From an uncultured Lachnospiraceae bacterium (GTDB taxonomy: Bacteria > Bacillota > Clostridia > Lachnospirales > Lachnospiraceae), in the NCBI GenBank assembly GCA_910588965.1, contig CAJUSO010000046.1:1-26364 (forward strand): a stretch of DNA of 26,364 nt, given 5' to 3'. The number at the start of each line of letters is the position of its first letter. The stretch's first letter is position 1. Below are positions 1 to 9,050 of the stretch, in pieces. The notes beneath the pieces were generated by a model. The model had not been told where the DNA came from. It did no database searches and was given only the letters and a program-made list of their open reading frames with translations. Both the position numbers and the translations under genes were made by a program.

Positions 1-42
1 TACCACAAACCAGTGAGGAGTTGTTTTATTTTGTGACAAAAA

Positions 43-83
43 GAATCCCGTATTTATGCGGGTTCTGGCGTTTCGCAAACGCC
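43..83 (+). promoter_or_regulatory. Two hairpins in the leader of the GH51 gene
   Basis: Two stem-loops lie back to back ahead of the GH51 ribosome binding site. The first is 43-65: GAA plus CCCG pairs with CGGG plus TTC, with one bulged T. The second is 67-83, a perfect 7-bp stem (GGCGTTT, loop CGC, AAACGCC). Neither is followed by a T-run, so a simple terminator is unlikely. They could be leader structure, or the tail of a gene off the left edge. I see no convincing promoter in the first 118 bases. Confidence 0.35.
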
Positions 84-118
84 TAATGGCTGTTGGGAAA
101 GAAAGGAGAGATTCAGAC

Positions 119-3100
119 ATGAGAGGAATGAAATGGAACCGCGCCATAAGCGTCCTGTTAGCAGCGATGCTGTTTGTAGGCTTATGGCAGCCGGCCGGCA
201 TGGCGCGTGCGTGGGCAGCGCAGGACGAAGGCCTTCTGGCCGGGACGGAATTGCTGGCGCATTATGAATTTACAGAAGGCGGGAAGGATTCTTCCGGGAA
301 TAACAACAATGCGGTGATTGGCGCAGGCGTAACGGTAAAAGACGGCGTTGCCTCCCTCCCGGGCGGCAGTGCAAACGGCTCTGCCTTTATTACCCTACCG
401 GAAGGGATGTTTGACCGGCAGGATACCTTGACAATCTCTATGTGGCTTCGGGACAATGACCCTAGGGAGAACTGGCTGGGCGCGTTTTTCTTTGGCACGA
501 AGAAAAACAGCAGCGGGTTCCCCACATATTACTATTATTTTGTGCCTTGTGAGAAGCAGCATAATACCTTGAAGTCTGTTATGACCACTTCCGCCAATGA
601 GGCGAGGCCTATGGACACGGAAAGGGGGCTGCGCAACAGCATCCGCACAGAGAATTACCACGGCGTGTGGACCCACTATGCCATTGTCCTGCAGCCTGGC
701 TCCATGACCTGTTACATTGACGGGGAATGGGTGGGGGAAGAGAAAAACCTGGCGATGAAGGTCAGCGACTTTGGCACAGGCCTCCAGTCTTACATAGGGA
801 AATCCAATTATGACGACCCGCTTTACAAGGGGGATTTCAAGGATTTCCGCATATATAAAAATGCCTTGACGGAGGCGCAGATCAACCAGATTGTGGGGAA
901 ACAGCCCGGGTCTGCCCAATATTCCATGGCTATTGACGGCAACAAGGTTTCCAAGAAGCTGAGCAGCAGCTTATACGGGCTGTTTTATGAAGACATTAAT
1001 AGCGCTGCAGACGGCGGCCTCTATCCGGAGATGGTAAAGAATTATTCTTTTGAAAATGCCTATGTGCAGAAAGGGGGCGACAATGCCTATTTCCAGCAGA
1101 ACGGCTATGAGACCAGGGGGAATTATAAACTCCACTGGGAGGCTTCCCCTTCTGGGAATTTTGCCATTAATAGCGAAAGCGCCCAGGGCACGAGTGATAA
1201 ATTGAATGAAAATAACCCGCATTACGCCATCCTTACGGGCAACGTCACCCTGAAAAACGGCGGCTTTGCGCCCCAGAACAGCCCAAACAGCGCGGCTATG
1301 CCGGTGAAGCCTGTGGATTTCAGTAAAAATGCAGGGACTTATACCTTTTCTGCATTTACAAAGGCGGACAAGGGCTATGCAGGGAAGCTTCGGGTGAAGC
1401 TGGTCAATGACAGCGGAACGGCCCTGACAGATGAGCAGGAGGTTTCCCTGGAGGCGGACGGCAGCTGGAAGAAGGTTTCCGCTGAGCTGACCGCTGCGGT
1501 AACCGCCAATACGAAGGGAAAACTGATGCTGTCTGTAGAAGGCGCAGGGGCAAATGACAAGCTTTCCCTGGATATGGTATCTGTGGTGCCCCATGACAGC
1601 TATGGCTACGGCAACAAGAATTATGCCTATGGCGTAGGCGTCCGCCAGGATCTGGTTGACCTAATGATGGGGCTGAACCCTAAATTTATGCGTTTCCCAG
1701 GAGGCTGTATTGTAGAGGGCTTTAACTGGGAAGGGCTTTACGACTGGAGGGACAGCGTAGGGCCTTTGGAAGAGCGCAAGAGCAACACGAACCGTTGGGA
1801 GAACTGGAACAATCAGAACCGTACCTGGGGCTATATGCAGTCTTATGGGTTTGGCTACCATGAACTTTTGTCCTTGTGTGAGGACTTTGGCATGGAGCCC
1901 TTCCCGATTATGAGCGCTGGCGTCCTTTGCCAGTATGAGACGAACGGCGTAAATGCAAAGACAGGGGACGGCCTGCAGTATTTTGTGGATATGGCTACGG
2001 ATTTGCTGGATTACTGCTGGGGCGATGCCGCTACGAACCCCTGGGCGGCCAAAAGAGCCCAAAACGGGCATCCAGAACCATTCCAGCTGAAATACCTGGG
2101 CATTGGGAATGAAAACGCCAAGGAAAAATATTTTGATAATTTTGATGCAATTAAGGCAGCAGTGGAACGTTATGCCAATGCGAATTATCCAGGGCATGAG
2201 CTTCATATTATCTCCAGCGCAGGGCCAAATGCCGGCGGCCCGGATGGGAGCAGCACGTTCCACTATGCCTTGGAGTATGCTTATGACCGCCTGGGGCAGA
2301 CCATGCCGGGGCAGACTTTAGTGGATGAGCATTATTACCAGTCGGAAAGCTTTATGTATAACCAGTCAGACCGTTATGATTATTATGAGCGGGTAGGCCA
2401 GGGCGGCAGCAATATTTTTGTAGGCGAGTATGCGGTAAGGGGCAATAACCGTTATAATACGGCTTTGGCAGAGGCTTGCTATATTACGGGGCTTGAGCGG
2501 AATGCAGACGTGGTAACGAATATTTCCTATGCGCCGCTGCTGTTTAAAGTGGGCAGCGTAAGCTGGGACCATGACTTAATCTATTTTGATGAATTTAACA
2601 CGGCAAAATCCACAAATTATTATGTGCAGCAGATGTTTGCCAACAATTACGGCACGGATCTGGTTGAGACAGAGCTTGCCTCCTCCGAGAAGGATTTTTC
2701 TAATTATGGAAGCCCGGTCCTGGGCGGCAGCTCTGCGGCAGGTTCCATTGACAAGGTGACTGTTTATGGCAAAGACAACCAGGTCATCCTGGAGGATGAC
2801 TTCAATGACGCATCCAACCCCAATGGCTGGGCGCAGTTTGGCAGCGGCAGCGGGTTTACCATCAGTAATGGCCGCCTGAATTTTACAGGGACGAGCGGCA
2901 TAAATGCTGTTTACCTGCCAAAGGCGGTGGAAGAGAAATGGAAGGAATTCCGCATTGAGGTGGAGGGCTTAACAAAGACGTCCGGGAGCGGCGGGTTTGT
3001 GGTTGGCGCAGGCCATGGGCAGCAGTATTATTGGTTCCATATCGGGAAGGACGGGGCAGGGGCTTCTATGGAAGTGACACGCCCAGAGCGGAATTCGTCC

Positions 3101-4507
3101 AACCTGACGACGAAAACCCTTGGGAATAATTACCCGAACAAGTATTATAATACAGGCGCTGTCACAAAAATCCAGGCAAATGACCCGATGGCGGCCAGGT
3201 TTAATTTTGGCGTGGGGCATAAGTTAGAAGCTAGCTATACCAGTACAAATGTCAGCAGCGAAGATACGGCGAAGTATGATTTCTCCAGTGAGCTGAACCA
3301 GTACCAGACAGATATTTACCAGGTTGTAACGAAGGATGCTTCCAATGTATACATTAAGCTGGTGAACCCGGATAAAACGGCAAAGGATATCCAGTTAAGC
3401 TTTGCAAACCTGGCGCACTTGGGCCAAGCGGAGGTTACCGTATTGACTGGCGGGCTTAACGAAGCCAATGCCATTGGGGATGAGAAGATTGCCCCGGCTG
3501 CTTTGTCCATGCAGATTACAGAGGACCAGCTGTCTTACAGCTTGCCTAGGTATTCTGTAAATGTAATCCGTATCCCGCTGTCACAAAAACCGGCAGTGCA
3601 AAAAGATAGCCTGCAGAAACTGGTGCAGGAGGCTTCCGGCCTGAAACCTTCCGTTTACACAGAGGGATCGTGGGATACGTTTGCCAAGGCCTTGGAAGAG
3701 GCCAATCATGTATTGGGGAATGCATCCGCCAGCCAGGCGGATGTGGACGGCGCTTACCGTAAGCTTGCGTCCGCAGTTGCCTCCTTGGTGAAGCGGCCTG
3801 CCATTTCAAAACCTGAGCTGCAGGCGCTCATCCAGAGTGTGTCAGGCCTGAAGTCTTCCCATTATACGGCGGAATCCTGGAAAAAGTTTGCTAAGGCCTT
3901 GGCCGACGCCAAGAATGCCCTTGCAAAGGCAGGCCAGGACCAAGATTTGGGCAATGAGTATAACAAGCTGAAAGCAGCTAAATCTTCCCTAAAGAAGAAG
4001 CCCGCACAGCCCAACCCCACGGGCGTGAAGCTCAATGCAGGGAAAACTTTAAAAATCGGCAAGGGTGAAAGCTATACCCTTAAGGCATCCGTAAAGCCTT
4101 CCAAGGCGTCCCAGAAGGTGTCCTGGAAATCCAGTAAAAAGTCCGTTGTATCTGTGAAGAATGGGAAAATGAAAGGATTGAAGACAGGAAAGGCTGTTAT
4201 TTCCGCTAAAACGCCCAATGGGAAAATCGCAAAGTGTACGGTCACCGTAAAGAATGCGCCGAAAAAGCTCAGATTAAATGGGAAGAACAATCAGAAGACA
4301 TTGAAAAAGGGCAAGAAGTTCCAGATTAAGGTGGTATTCCCCAGCAATACCTATAGCAATAAGCTGACATACAGTTCGAATAATAAGAAGGTAGCAACGG
4401 TTTCTTCGAAGGGTTTGGTAAAAGCAGCAAAGAGAAAGGGGACGGCTGTGATTACCGTAAAGGCTTTTAATGGGAAGAAAGCAAAGCTTACCATCAAGGT
4501 GAAGTAG
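119..4507 (+). CDS. Secreted multidomain alpha-L-arabinofuranosidase, GH51
   Basis: This is predicted to release terminal alpha-L-arabinofuranose from plant arabinan, arabinoxylan or glycoprotein outside the cell. I chose ATG 119 because AGGAG at 104-108 sits 10 nt upstream and a signal peptide follows at once; the frame is open upstream to 56, but that extension looks non-native. Domains (1462 aa): signal peptide about 1-35; LamG-like about 39-260; GH51 catalytic region about 267-874 with a CBM4_9-like insertion at about 330-490; a second jelly-roll-like insertion at about 880-995; C-terminal beta domain to about 1157; two FIVAR modules about 1161-1295; two lysine-rich Big_2-like modules about 1299-1462. 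The expected acid/base is E665 in the GNE motif and the nucleophile E770 in VGEYA. No LPXTG or membrane anchor is visible. It lies about 11 kb from the other arabinofuranosidases, so shared regulation is inferred only. Confidence 0.93.
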   Translation: MRGMKWNRAISVLLAAMLFVGLWQPAGMARAWAAQDEGLLAGTELLAHYEFTEGGKDSSGNNNNAVIGAGVTVKDGVASLPGGSANGSAFITLPEGMFDRQDTLTISMWLRDNDPRENWLGAFFFGTKKNSSGFPTYYYYFVPCEKQHNTLKSVMTTSANEARPMDTERGLRNSIRTENYHGVWTHYAIVLQPGSMTCYIDGEWVGEEKNLAMKVSDFGTGLQSYIGKSNYDDPLYKGDFKDFRIYKNALTEAQINQIVGKQPGSAQYSMAIDGNKVSKKLSSSLYGLFYEDINSAADGGLYPEMVKNYSFENAYVQKGGDNAYFQQNGYETRGNYKLHWEASPSGNFAINSESAQGTSDKLNENNPHYAILTGNVTLKNGGFAPQNSPNSAAMPVKPVDFSKNAGTYTFSAFTKADKGYAGKLRVKLVNDSGTALTDEQEVSLEADGSWKKVSAELTAAVTANTKGKLMLSVEGAGANDKLSLDMVSVVPHDSYGYGNKNYAYGVGVRQDLVDLMMGLNPKFMRFPGGCIVEGFNWEGLYDWRDSVGPLEERKSNTNRWENWNNQNRTWGYMQSYGFGYHELLSLCEDFGMEPFPIMSAGVLCQYETNGVNAKTGDGLQYFVDMATDLLDYCWGDAATNPWAAKRAQNGHPEPFQLKYLGIGNENAKEKYFDNFDAIKAAVERYANANYPGHELHIISSAGPNAGGPDGSSTFHYALEYAYDRLGQTMPGQTLVDEHYYQSESFMYNQSDRYDYYERVGQGGSNIFVGEYAVRGNNRYNTALAEACYITGLERNADVVTNISYAPLLFKVGSVSWDHDLIYFDEFNTAKSTNYYVQQMFANNYGTDLVETELASSEKDFSNYGSPVLGGSSAAGSIDKVTVYGKDNQVILEDDFNDASNPNGWAQFGSGSGFTISNGRLNFTGTSGINAVYLPKAVEEKWKEFRIEVEGLTKTSGSGGFVVGAGHGQQYYWFHIGKDGAGASMEVTRPERNSSNLTTKTLGNNYPNKYYNTGAVTKIQANDPMAARFNFGVGHKLEASYTSTNVSSEDTAKYDFSSELNQYQTDIYQVVTKDASNVYIKLVNPDKTAKDIQLSFANLAHLGQAEVTVLTGGLNEANAIGDEKIAPAALSMQITEDQLSYSLPRYSVNVIRIPLSQKPAVQKDSLQKLVQEASGLKPSVYTEGSWDTFAKALEEANHVLGNASASQADVDGAYRKLASAVASLVKRPAISKPELQALIQSVSGLKSSHYTAESWKKFAKALADAKNALAKAGQDQDLGNEYNKLKAAKSSLKKKPAQPNPTGVKLNAGKTLKIGKGESYTLKASVKPSKASQKVSWKSSKKSVVSVKNGKMKGLKTGKAVISAKTPNGKIAKCTVTVKNAPKKLRLNGKNNQKTLKKGKKFQIKVVFPSNTYSNKLTYSSNNKKVATVSSKGLVKAAKRKGTAVITVKAFNGKKAKLTIKVK

Positions 4508-4573
4508 AAGGGCAGCCCCTGGATTCCGAAATGTTTGCAAGGCCTTTGGCGAAAGGGAGATGGGGGCTTAGGG

Positions 4574-4613
4574 AGGGCATTTTCTGGTAGGGATACTGGA
4601 AAATGCCCTTTTC
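4574..4613 (+). terminator. Rho-independent terminator between convergent genes
   Basis: A perfect 11-bp stem (AGGGCATTTTC at 4574-4584 and its complement at 4599-4609) encloses a 14-nt loop and is followed by TTTTCCCTT on the plus strand. It lies between the GH51 stop at 4507 and the end of the minus-strand ATPase gene at 4616. The hairpin also forms on the minus strand transcript, but no T-run follows there, so it fits GH51 best. Confidence 0.75.
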
Positions 4614-4615
4614 CC

Positions 4616-6316
4616 TTAAAGCTTCAGCGCCCGGTAGCGGTTCAGGCAGGCAAAGATTTCCTGCCGCCGGGGCATTGCCAGCCCGCTGGGCACAAAGCTG
4701 CCGCCGCAGACGGCTGCAAGGCCTTTTTCTTCTAGGAGCCGGTCTAGGATGTCCACGCATTCCGCCAGGGTTTTCCTGTTGTCGAACACCTGCAGCTGCG
4801 CATATTTTACCAGGCATCCCAGGGCATAGAGCTGTTCCGTATCGGCCAGCTGCTCCACATAGCGCAGTTCGATGGTATCATGGTTCAGCATTACGGAATC
4901 CATCCCTAAGGTCTTCATCTTGAGCCTGTCGTTTGCTTTGAATTTGTGGTCAATTTTTACAACCCTTTGGAAGGACGGCTGCCCGCCGGGGGCAATGCTT
5001 TCTTCTGGGATAGGGAAGGCTGCGGCTTCCTCTTTGGCAAAGGCAGTAATGTCCTTGGGCAGGTAGCGTTCCATTTGGATGATGCACCCCGCTTTATGGA
5101 AGTAAGAGCCGGAACTGCCCGCCACCAGGATGGTGGATATGCCATATTGGCTGTAGAGCTCCTGCACCCGGTTGATAAACGGCGTTATGGGCTCTGCCTT
5201 TGGGTGGATGACCCGCTGCATCAGCTCGTCCCGGATCATAAAGTTCGTGGCGCTGGTATCTTCATCAATCAGCAGCAGGCTGCTGCCGGATTCCATGGCT
5301 TCTATGACGTTCGTCGCCTGTGAGGTGCTCCCGCTGGCGTCTTCTGTGGAAAACCGGGAGGTGGATTTCCCGTTAGGCAGGTTGTTGATAAACATGGAAA
5401 TGTCCACGTTCTTGATGCTGCGCCCATCCTCTGCCCGGATTTTCATGGCCTTGTTGTCTGTGATGACAAATTCCCGGCCGTCCCCGGCGATATGGTTATA
5501 AACGCCCAGTTCCAGAGCCTTCAGTAGGGTGGATTTCCCATGGTAGCCCCCGCCTACGATTAAGGTAATCCCTTTTTTGATCCCCATGCCTTTTAAGGGG
5601 CCGTGGTTTGGGAGCTGCAGTTCAATCTCCATGGAAGGCGGCGCCTGGAACGTGATTGCCCCGCGCATGGGCCGGTCGGATACGCCGGATTCCCTGGGCA
5701 GCACGGCGCCGTTGGCTACAAAGGCCACCAACCCATGTTTTGGGAGCTCTTTGCGGATGTAATCCTGGTCTTCGGCCAGCTGTGCTGTCTTTTGGACGGC
5801 TTCTTTGTCCAGAAGCCGGTAGAACAGGGATTTTTTCACGCATCCAGGCAGGAAGTCAAAGAGGATGCGGCTTAATTCCCGGCTGTTAATGGTCCTTCCG
5901 TTGGCTGGGAAGCCGATTTCCATACGGACAATGACTTTCCCGTCTTTTTCAATTTCACATGCGGTCCGTTCTAATATTTCCTGGCCGCACCGGCTGACGC
6001 ACATCAGGCCGCTTTTGCCGGAACCCTTGGCTTTAAAGGTGAAAGCCTCAATCTGTTTTGCAAAGCCGCGGATTAGGAAATCCTGCAAGGCGACCCGCTT
6101 ATGCCGTTCCCCATATAAATCTGCGGGGAAATTGGCCATTTTCCCAGGGACATGGACGCTTACCCTGGAAGGGGCGGCAAAGGGATCGCCCTGGACATGG
6201 TCGATGGAAAGCACGTATCCGTCAAATTGGTATGCTCCCCGGGTATCTTTGTAAGCCGGATATCCCTTATGGTCAATCCGGTTCAGCAATTCCCTTAAAT
6301 CTGTTGATGTTTTCAT
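4616..6316 (-). CDS. Predicted ATPase of the ABC class
   Basis: This is a cytoplasmic P-loop ATPase of the conserved ABC_ATPase family (Pfam PF09818), whose cellular role is not well defined. The 566-aa protein has a Walker A motif GGGYHGKS at residues 255-262, a signature-like ASGSTSQ at about 327-333, and a Walker B SLLLIDED at about 346-353. There are no membrane segments, so it is not itself a transporter permease. The start at 6316 has GGAGG placed 4 nt upstream, which is slightly short spacing. A promoter reads into it at 6374-6402. It is transcribed opposite to its neighbours and shows no obvious link to arabinose use, so it looks like a housekeeping gene inside the locus. The family call is secure; the function is not. 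Confidence 0.9.
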   Translation of the reverse strand: MKTSTDLRELLNRIDHKGYPAYKDTRGAYQFDGYVLSIDHVQGDPFAAPSRVSVHVPGKMANFPADLYGERHKRVALQDFLIRGFAKQIEAFTFKAKGSGKSGLMCVSRCGQEILERTACEIEKDGKVIVRMEIGFPANGRTINSRELSRILFDFLPGCVKKSLFYRLLDKEAVQKTAQLAEDQDYIRKELPKHGLVAFVANGAVLPRESGVSDRPMRGAITFQAPPSMEIELQLPNHGPLKGMGIKKGITLIVGGGYHGKSTLLKALELGVYNHIAGDGREFVITDNKAMKIRAEDGRSIKNVDISMFINNLPNGKSTSRFSTEDASGSTSQATNVIEAMESGSSLLLIDEDTSATNFMIRDELMQRVIHPKAEPITPFINRVQELYSQYGISTILVAGSSGSYFHKAGCIIQMERYLPKDITAFAKEEAAAFPIPEESIAPGGQPSFQRVVKIDHKFKANDRLKMKTLGMDSVMLNHDTIELRYVEQLADTEQLYALGCLVKYAQLQVFDNRKTLAECVDILDRLLEEKGLAAVCGGSFVPSGLAMPRRQEIFACLNRYRALKL

Positions 6317-6345
6317 AGTCCCTCCATTTCTGATTCCTTGCTGTT

Positions 6346-6374
6346 TTATGGACAGCGCTGTTTTCCGTCCATAA
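6346..6374. promoter_or_regulatory. Palindrome at the ATPase transcription start
   Basis: TTATGGAC (6346-6353) and GTCCATAA (6367-6374) form perfect 8-bp inverted repeats separated by 13 bp. The right arm ends where the minus-strand -10 box begins, so the palindrome covers the expected start of the ATPase transcript. This is a typical operator position, though it could also be a hairpin at the RNA 5' end. Confidence 0.4.
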
Positions 6375-6402
6375 TTTTACCATTTTACTAAAAATAACTC
6401 AA
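6374..6402 (-). promoter_or_regulatory. Promoter of the ABC-class ATPase gene
   Basis: Read on the minus strand, TTGAGT (6397-6402) and TAAAAT (6374-6379) are separated by 17 bp. This matches the sigma-A pattern well and lies about 58 bp upstream of the ATPase start codon. The surrounding sequence is AT-rich. Confidence 0.6.
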
Positions 6403-6412
6403 GAAAAATAAC

Positions 6413-6441
6413 TTGCTTTTACAAGATTCATGGTACATAAT
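6413..6441 (+). promoter_or_regulatory. Promoter of the xpaC-telA pair
   Basis: TTGCTT (6413-6418) and CATAAT (6436-6441) are separated by 17 bp and point toward the XpaC-like gene, about 55 bp before its start. It is divergent from, and adjacent to, the ATPase promoter. Confidence 0.45.
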
Positions 6442-6496
6442 AGTACTAGCAGAATTTTTAGGGGAGCATCTTTATGGCGGGAAAGGAATGAGGAGA

Positions 6497-7708
6497 ATGA
6501 ACAGCAATTGGGAAAAATATGGCAGGGACATCCGCAGGCTGGTAGAGAATGCCGTCAATACCCAGAATTTCCAACAGCTGAACCAGGACATTACCAATTC
6601 GGTAAACGAAGCGGTCAACGATATCCATAAAGGGATCAGGGCTGCGGGGAAAGCAGTTACGGGCGCTCCGCCTTGGCAAAAGCAGCCGCCTGCAGGGACC
6701 TGGAGGGGAAAGGGGAAGGGAAAAGAAGCCGCCCCGCAGGATAACCCTGCCAGGCCGGATCTCTTCCGGAAAAATACTTCTGTCAGCGCAGGGGGCTGGG
6801 CATTGGCTATTTGCGGCTATACCCTTAGCAGCGTGACAGGCACTGCAGTTATGGTCTTGCTCATCATCGCATTTTTCTTGGGCGCCGCCCCGATAGGCAT
6901 TAAAATTGCATTGGGCATCTTACTCCCTTTATTTGCAGGCAGCAGCCTTATGGCTTGGAGGGGCAGCAGCATGCTCTCCGCCCTGAAACGGTATCGGGGT
7001 TATATTTCCGGGCTGCGCGGAAGGACATACTGCAATATCAAGGAACTGTCAGACCGGAATGGGAAATCCCCACAATTTGTCTTAAAAGATCTTAGGAAAA
7101 TGATTGCCAAGGGCTGGTTCTGCCAAGGGCACCTGGACCAGGAAGCTACATGCCTGATTGTCAGCCATGATACATACCAGGAATACCAGTCCATCCAGCA
7201 GCAGCGCAGGGAGCAGGAAAGGCTGGCGCCCTGCAGCCAGGATAGGCAGGAAACCATCCAAGAGGAAGATGGGGCTGGGCAGGTGGTAGAAGAAGGCCTT
7301 TCCTATTTGAGGAAAATACAAGAGTGCAACCAGGCAATCCCTGGGGAAGAGATTTCCAGGAAAATCTCCCGTATTGAGACGCTGGTGCAGAAGATATTTG
7401 AGCGTGTAAAGGAATCCCCGGAATCCCTGGAGGATATCCATAAATTAATGGAATATTACCTGCCTACCACGGTAAAGCTGCTAGAAGCTTACCGCCAGTT
7501 AGAATGCCAGCCAATCCAGGGGGATAATATCACATCCTCTAAGCAGGAGATTGAGAAAACCCTGGACACGCTCTATGTTGCATTTGGGAAATTATTGGAC
7601 AGCCTGTTTGAGGATGTAGCTTGGGATGTATCCACAGATATTTCTGTCCTGCACACAATGCTGGCACAGGAGGGCCTGACGGAAGGGGATTTCCGTAAGG
7701 GGGAATAG
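6497..7708 (+). CDS. XpaC-like membrane protein (5-bromo-4-chloroindolyl phosphate hydrolysis family)
   Basis: The 403-aa protein belongs to the XpaC family, named for a Bacillus phenotype with a chromogenic phosphate and usually encoded beside TelA. The true biochemical role is unclear. A charged N-terminus (NWEKYGRDIRRLVENAV, then LNQDITNSVNEAV) is typical of the family. Two hydrophobic segments at about residues 98-155 predict membrane insertion, followed by a long helical cytoplasmic region. I chose ATG 6497, since AAAGGA at 6482-6487 is 9 nt upstream; ATG 6488 is in frame but has no well-placed Shine-Dalgarno sequence, and the open frame back to 6413 is probably non-coding. The gene is followed by telA after 59 bp with no terminator, so the two probably form one operon. 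Confidence 0.85.
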   Translation: MNSNWEKYGRDIRRLVENAVNTQNFQQLNQDITNSVNEAVNDIHKGIRAAGKAVTGAPPWQKQPPAGTWRGKGKGKEAAPQDNPARPDLFRKNTSVSAGGWALAICGYTLSSVTGTAVMVLLIIAFFLGAAPIGIKIALGILLPLFAGSSLMAWRGSSMLSALKRYRGYISGLRGRTYCNIKELSDRNGKSPQFVLKDLRKMIAKGWFCQGHLDQEATCLIVSHDTYQEYQSIQQQRREQERLAPCSQDRQETIQEEDGAGQVVEEGLSYLRKIQECNQAIPGEEISRKISRIETLVQKIFERVKESPESLEDIHKLMEYYLPTTVKLLEAYRQLECQPIQGDNITSSKQEIEKTLDTLYVAFGKLLDSLFEDVAWDVSTDISVLHTMLAQEGLTEGDFRKGE

Positions 7709-7767
7709 CTTATCCGCATACAGCCGGAAGGCATTGACAAAATACGATAACAAGATGGGAGAAAAAC

Positions 7768-8910
7768 ATGAGTGAAGAATTTAAGGATTTCACAGAAACA
7801 CCTGTGCTGACCCTAGATCCGTTCCAGGGCCAGCCGCAGCCTCCCGTGCAGGTGCAGCAGGAGAAGCCTGCTGAGCCGGGATGGGATGATTCTATGCTGT
7901 CCGAAGAAGAGCGCCGGATGGTGGATCAGTTTACAAAACAGATTGATTTGCACAATTCCAACATTATCTTGCAATATGGTGCAGGCACCCAGAAAAAGAT
8001 GGCGGATTTTTCAGAAAAAGCCCTGGAAAATGTCCAGACCAAGGATTTGGGCGAAATCGGCAGCCTGCTTACCGGCGTGGTGACGGAACTGAAGGGTTTT
8101 GATGCAGAAGAAGAAAAGGGCTTTTTGGGCCTGTTTAAGAAGCCTGTGAATAAGCTGAGCATCCTTAAGATGAAGTATGACAAAGCAGAGACGAATGTCA
8201 ATAAAATCTGCAAGGTACTGGAAGGCCACCAGATGCAGCTGATGAAGGACGCGGCCATCCTGGATAAAATGTATGAACAGAACAAAGTATACTTCAAAGA
8301 AATCTCTATGTATATCTTGGCTGGGAAAAAGAAGCTGGAAGAAGTGCGCCGAACGGAGCTCCCGGCCCTGATTGAGAAAGCGGACCGTTCCGGCCTTCCA
8401 GAGGATGCGCAGGATGCAAAGGATTTGGAAGCGTTATGCACCAGGTTTGAGAAGAAAATCCATGACCTGGAATTGACCAGGATGATTTCCATCCAGACAG
8501 CGCCCCAAATCCGCCTGGTGCAGAATAACGACACAATTATGGTGGAAAAAATACAATCCACGATTGTGAATACAATCCCTTTGTGGAAAAGCCAGATGGT
8601 GCTGGCTTTGGGCGTGGAACATTCCGCCCAGGCAGCCCAGGCACAGCGGGAGGTGACGGACCTTACCAATGAGCTGCTGAAGAAAAATGCCCAGCGGCTG
8701 AAGGTTGCCACCATTGAGACCGCCAGGGAATCAGAACGGGGGATTGTGGATATGGAGACGCTCCGCCTGACCAATGAGTCTTTGATTTCCACCCTGGATG
8801 AAGTAATGCGTATCCAACAAGAGGGAAAGGAGAAGCGCCGGGAGGCAGAAATGGAAATCAACCGCATGGAGGGAGAGCTGAAGGCCAAGCTGCTGCAGAT
8901 ACACCGCTAA
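7768..8910 (+). CDS. telA: TelA-family protein (toxic anion resistance)
   Basis: This 380-aa protein matches the TelA/KlaA family (Pfam PF05816), named for plasmid tellurite resistance; in most bacteria it probably serves an envelope-stress role that remains unsettled. It is almost entirely charged alpha helix, with likely coiled coils, and has no signal peptide or membrane segment. Family-like stretches include EKGFLGLFKKPVNKLSILK at about residue 112 and the C-terminal TNELLKKNAQRLK region. GGGAGA at 7757-7762 precedes the ATG by 5 nt. The last codons run directly into the repeat-bearing spacer. It is paired with the upstream XpaC-like gene as in many Bacillota. I see no functional link to the arabinose genes. 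Confidence 0.9.
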   Translation: MSEEFKDFTETPVLTLDPFQGQPQPPVQVQQEKPAEPGWDDSMLSEEERRMVDQFTKQIDLHNSNIILQYGAGTQKKMADFSEKALENVQTKDLGEIGSLLTGVVTELKGFDAEEEKGFLGLFKKPVNKLSILKMKYDKAETNVNKICKVLEGHQMQLMKDAAILDKMYEQNKVYFKEISMYILAGKKKLEEVRRTELPALIEKADRSGLPEDAQDAKDLEALCTRFEKKIHDLELTRMISIQTAPQIRLVQNNDTIMVEKIQSTIVNTIPLWKSQMVLALGVEHSAQAAQAQREVTDLTNELLKKNAQRLKVATIETARESERGIVDMETLRLTNESLISTLDEVMRIQQEGKEKRREAEMEINRMEGELKAKLLQIHR

Positions 8911-8920
8911 GCTTGGGGAA

Positions 8921-9050
8921 GCCAGATATTGCCAAAAGATATTGCCAAGGAATAAGCCAGATATTGCCGAAAGATATTGCCAAGGGATAAGCCAGATATT
9001 GCCGAAAGATATTGCCAAGAAATAAGTCAGATATTGCCATATTTTATTGC
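8921..9050. repeat. 35-bp tandem repeat, three full copies plus a partial fourth
   Basis: Full units occupy 8921-8955, 8956-8990 and 8991-9025, with a degenerate partial copy from 9026. Each unit carries AGATATTGCC twice, giving seven copies starting at 8924, 8937, 8959, 8972, 8994, 9007 and 9029 (spacing alternates 13 and 22). The sequence has no notable inverted repeats, so it is not a series of hairpins. The unit is not a multiple of three. It starts 10 bp after the telA stop and ends before the metallopeptidase gene. Confidence 0.9.

Noticed and set aside
56..118. An N-terminal extension of the GH51 protein from the upstream ATG at 56
   Set aside because: It would place 21 charged residues before a normal signal peptide, lies over two hairpins, and the internal ATG at 119 has a good ribosome binding site.
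7926..8888. A 320-aa minus-strand open frame inside telA
   Set aside because: It is the antisense shadow of a well-supported TelA gene, serine/phenylalanine-rich with no recognisable domain.
7000..8910. XpaC-TelA pair as part of the arabinose system
   Set aside because: These genes are widespread stress or envelope genes with their own promoter. Position alone is not evidence for a joint role.
8921..9050. CRISPR array
   Set aside because: The 35-bp units are directly adjacent with no unique spacers, and no cas genes are near.
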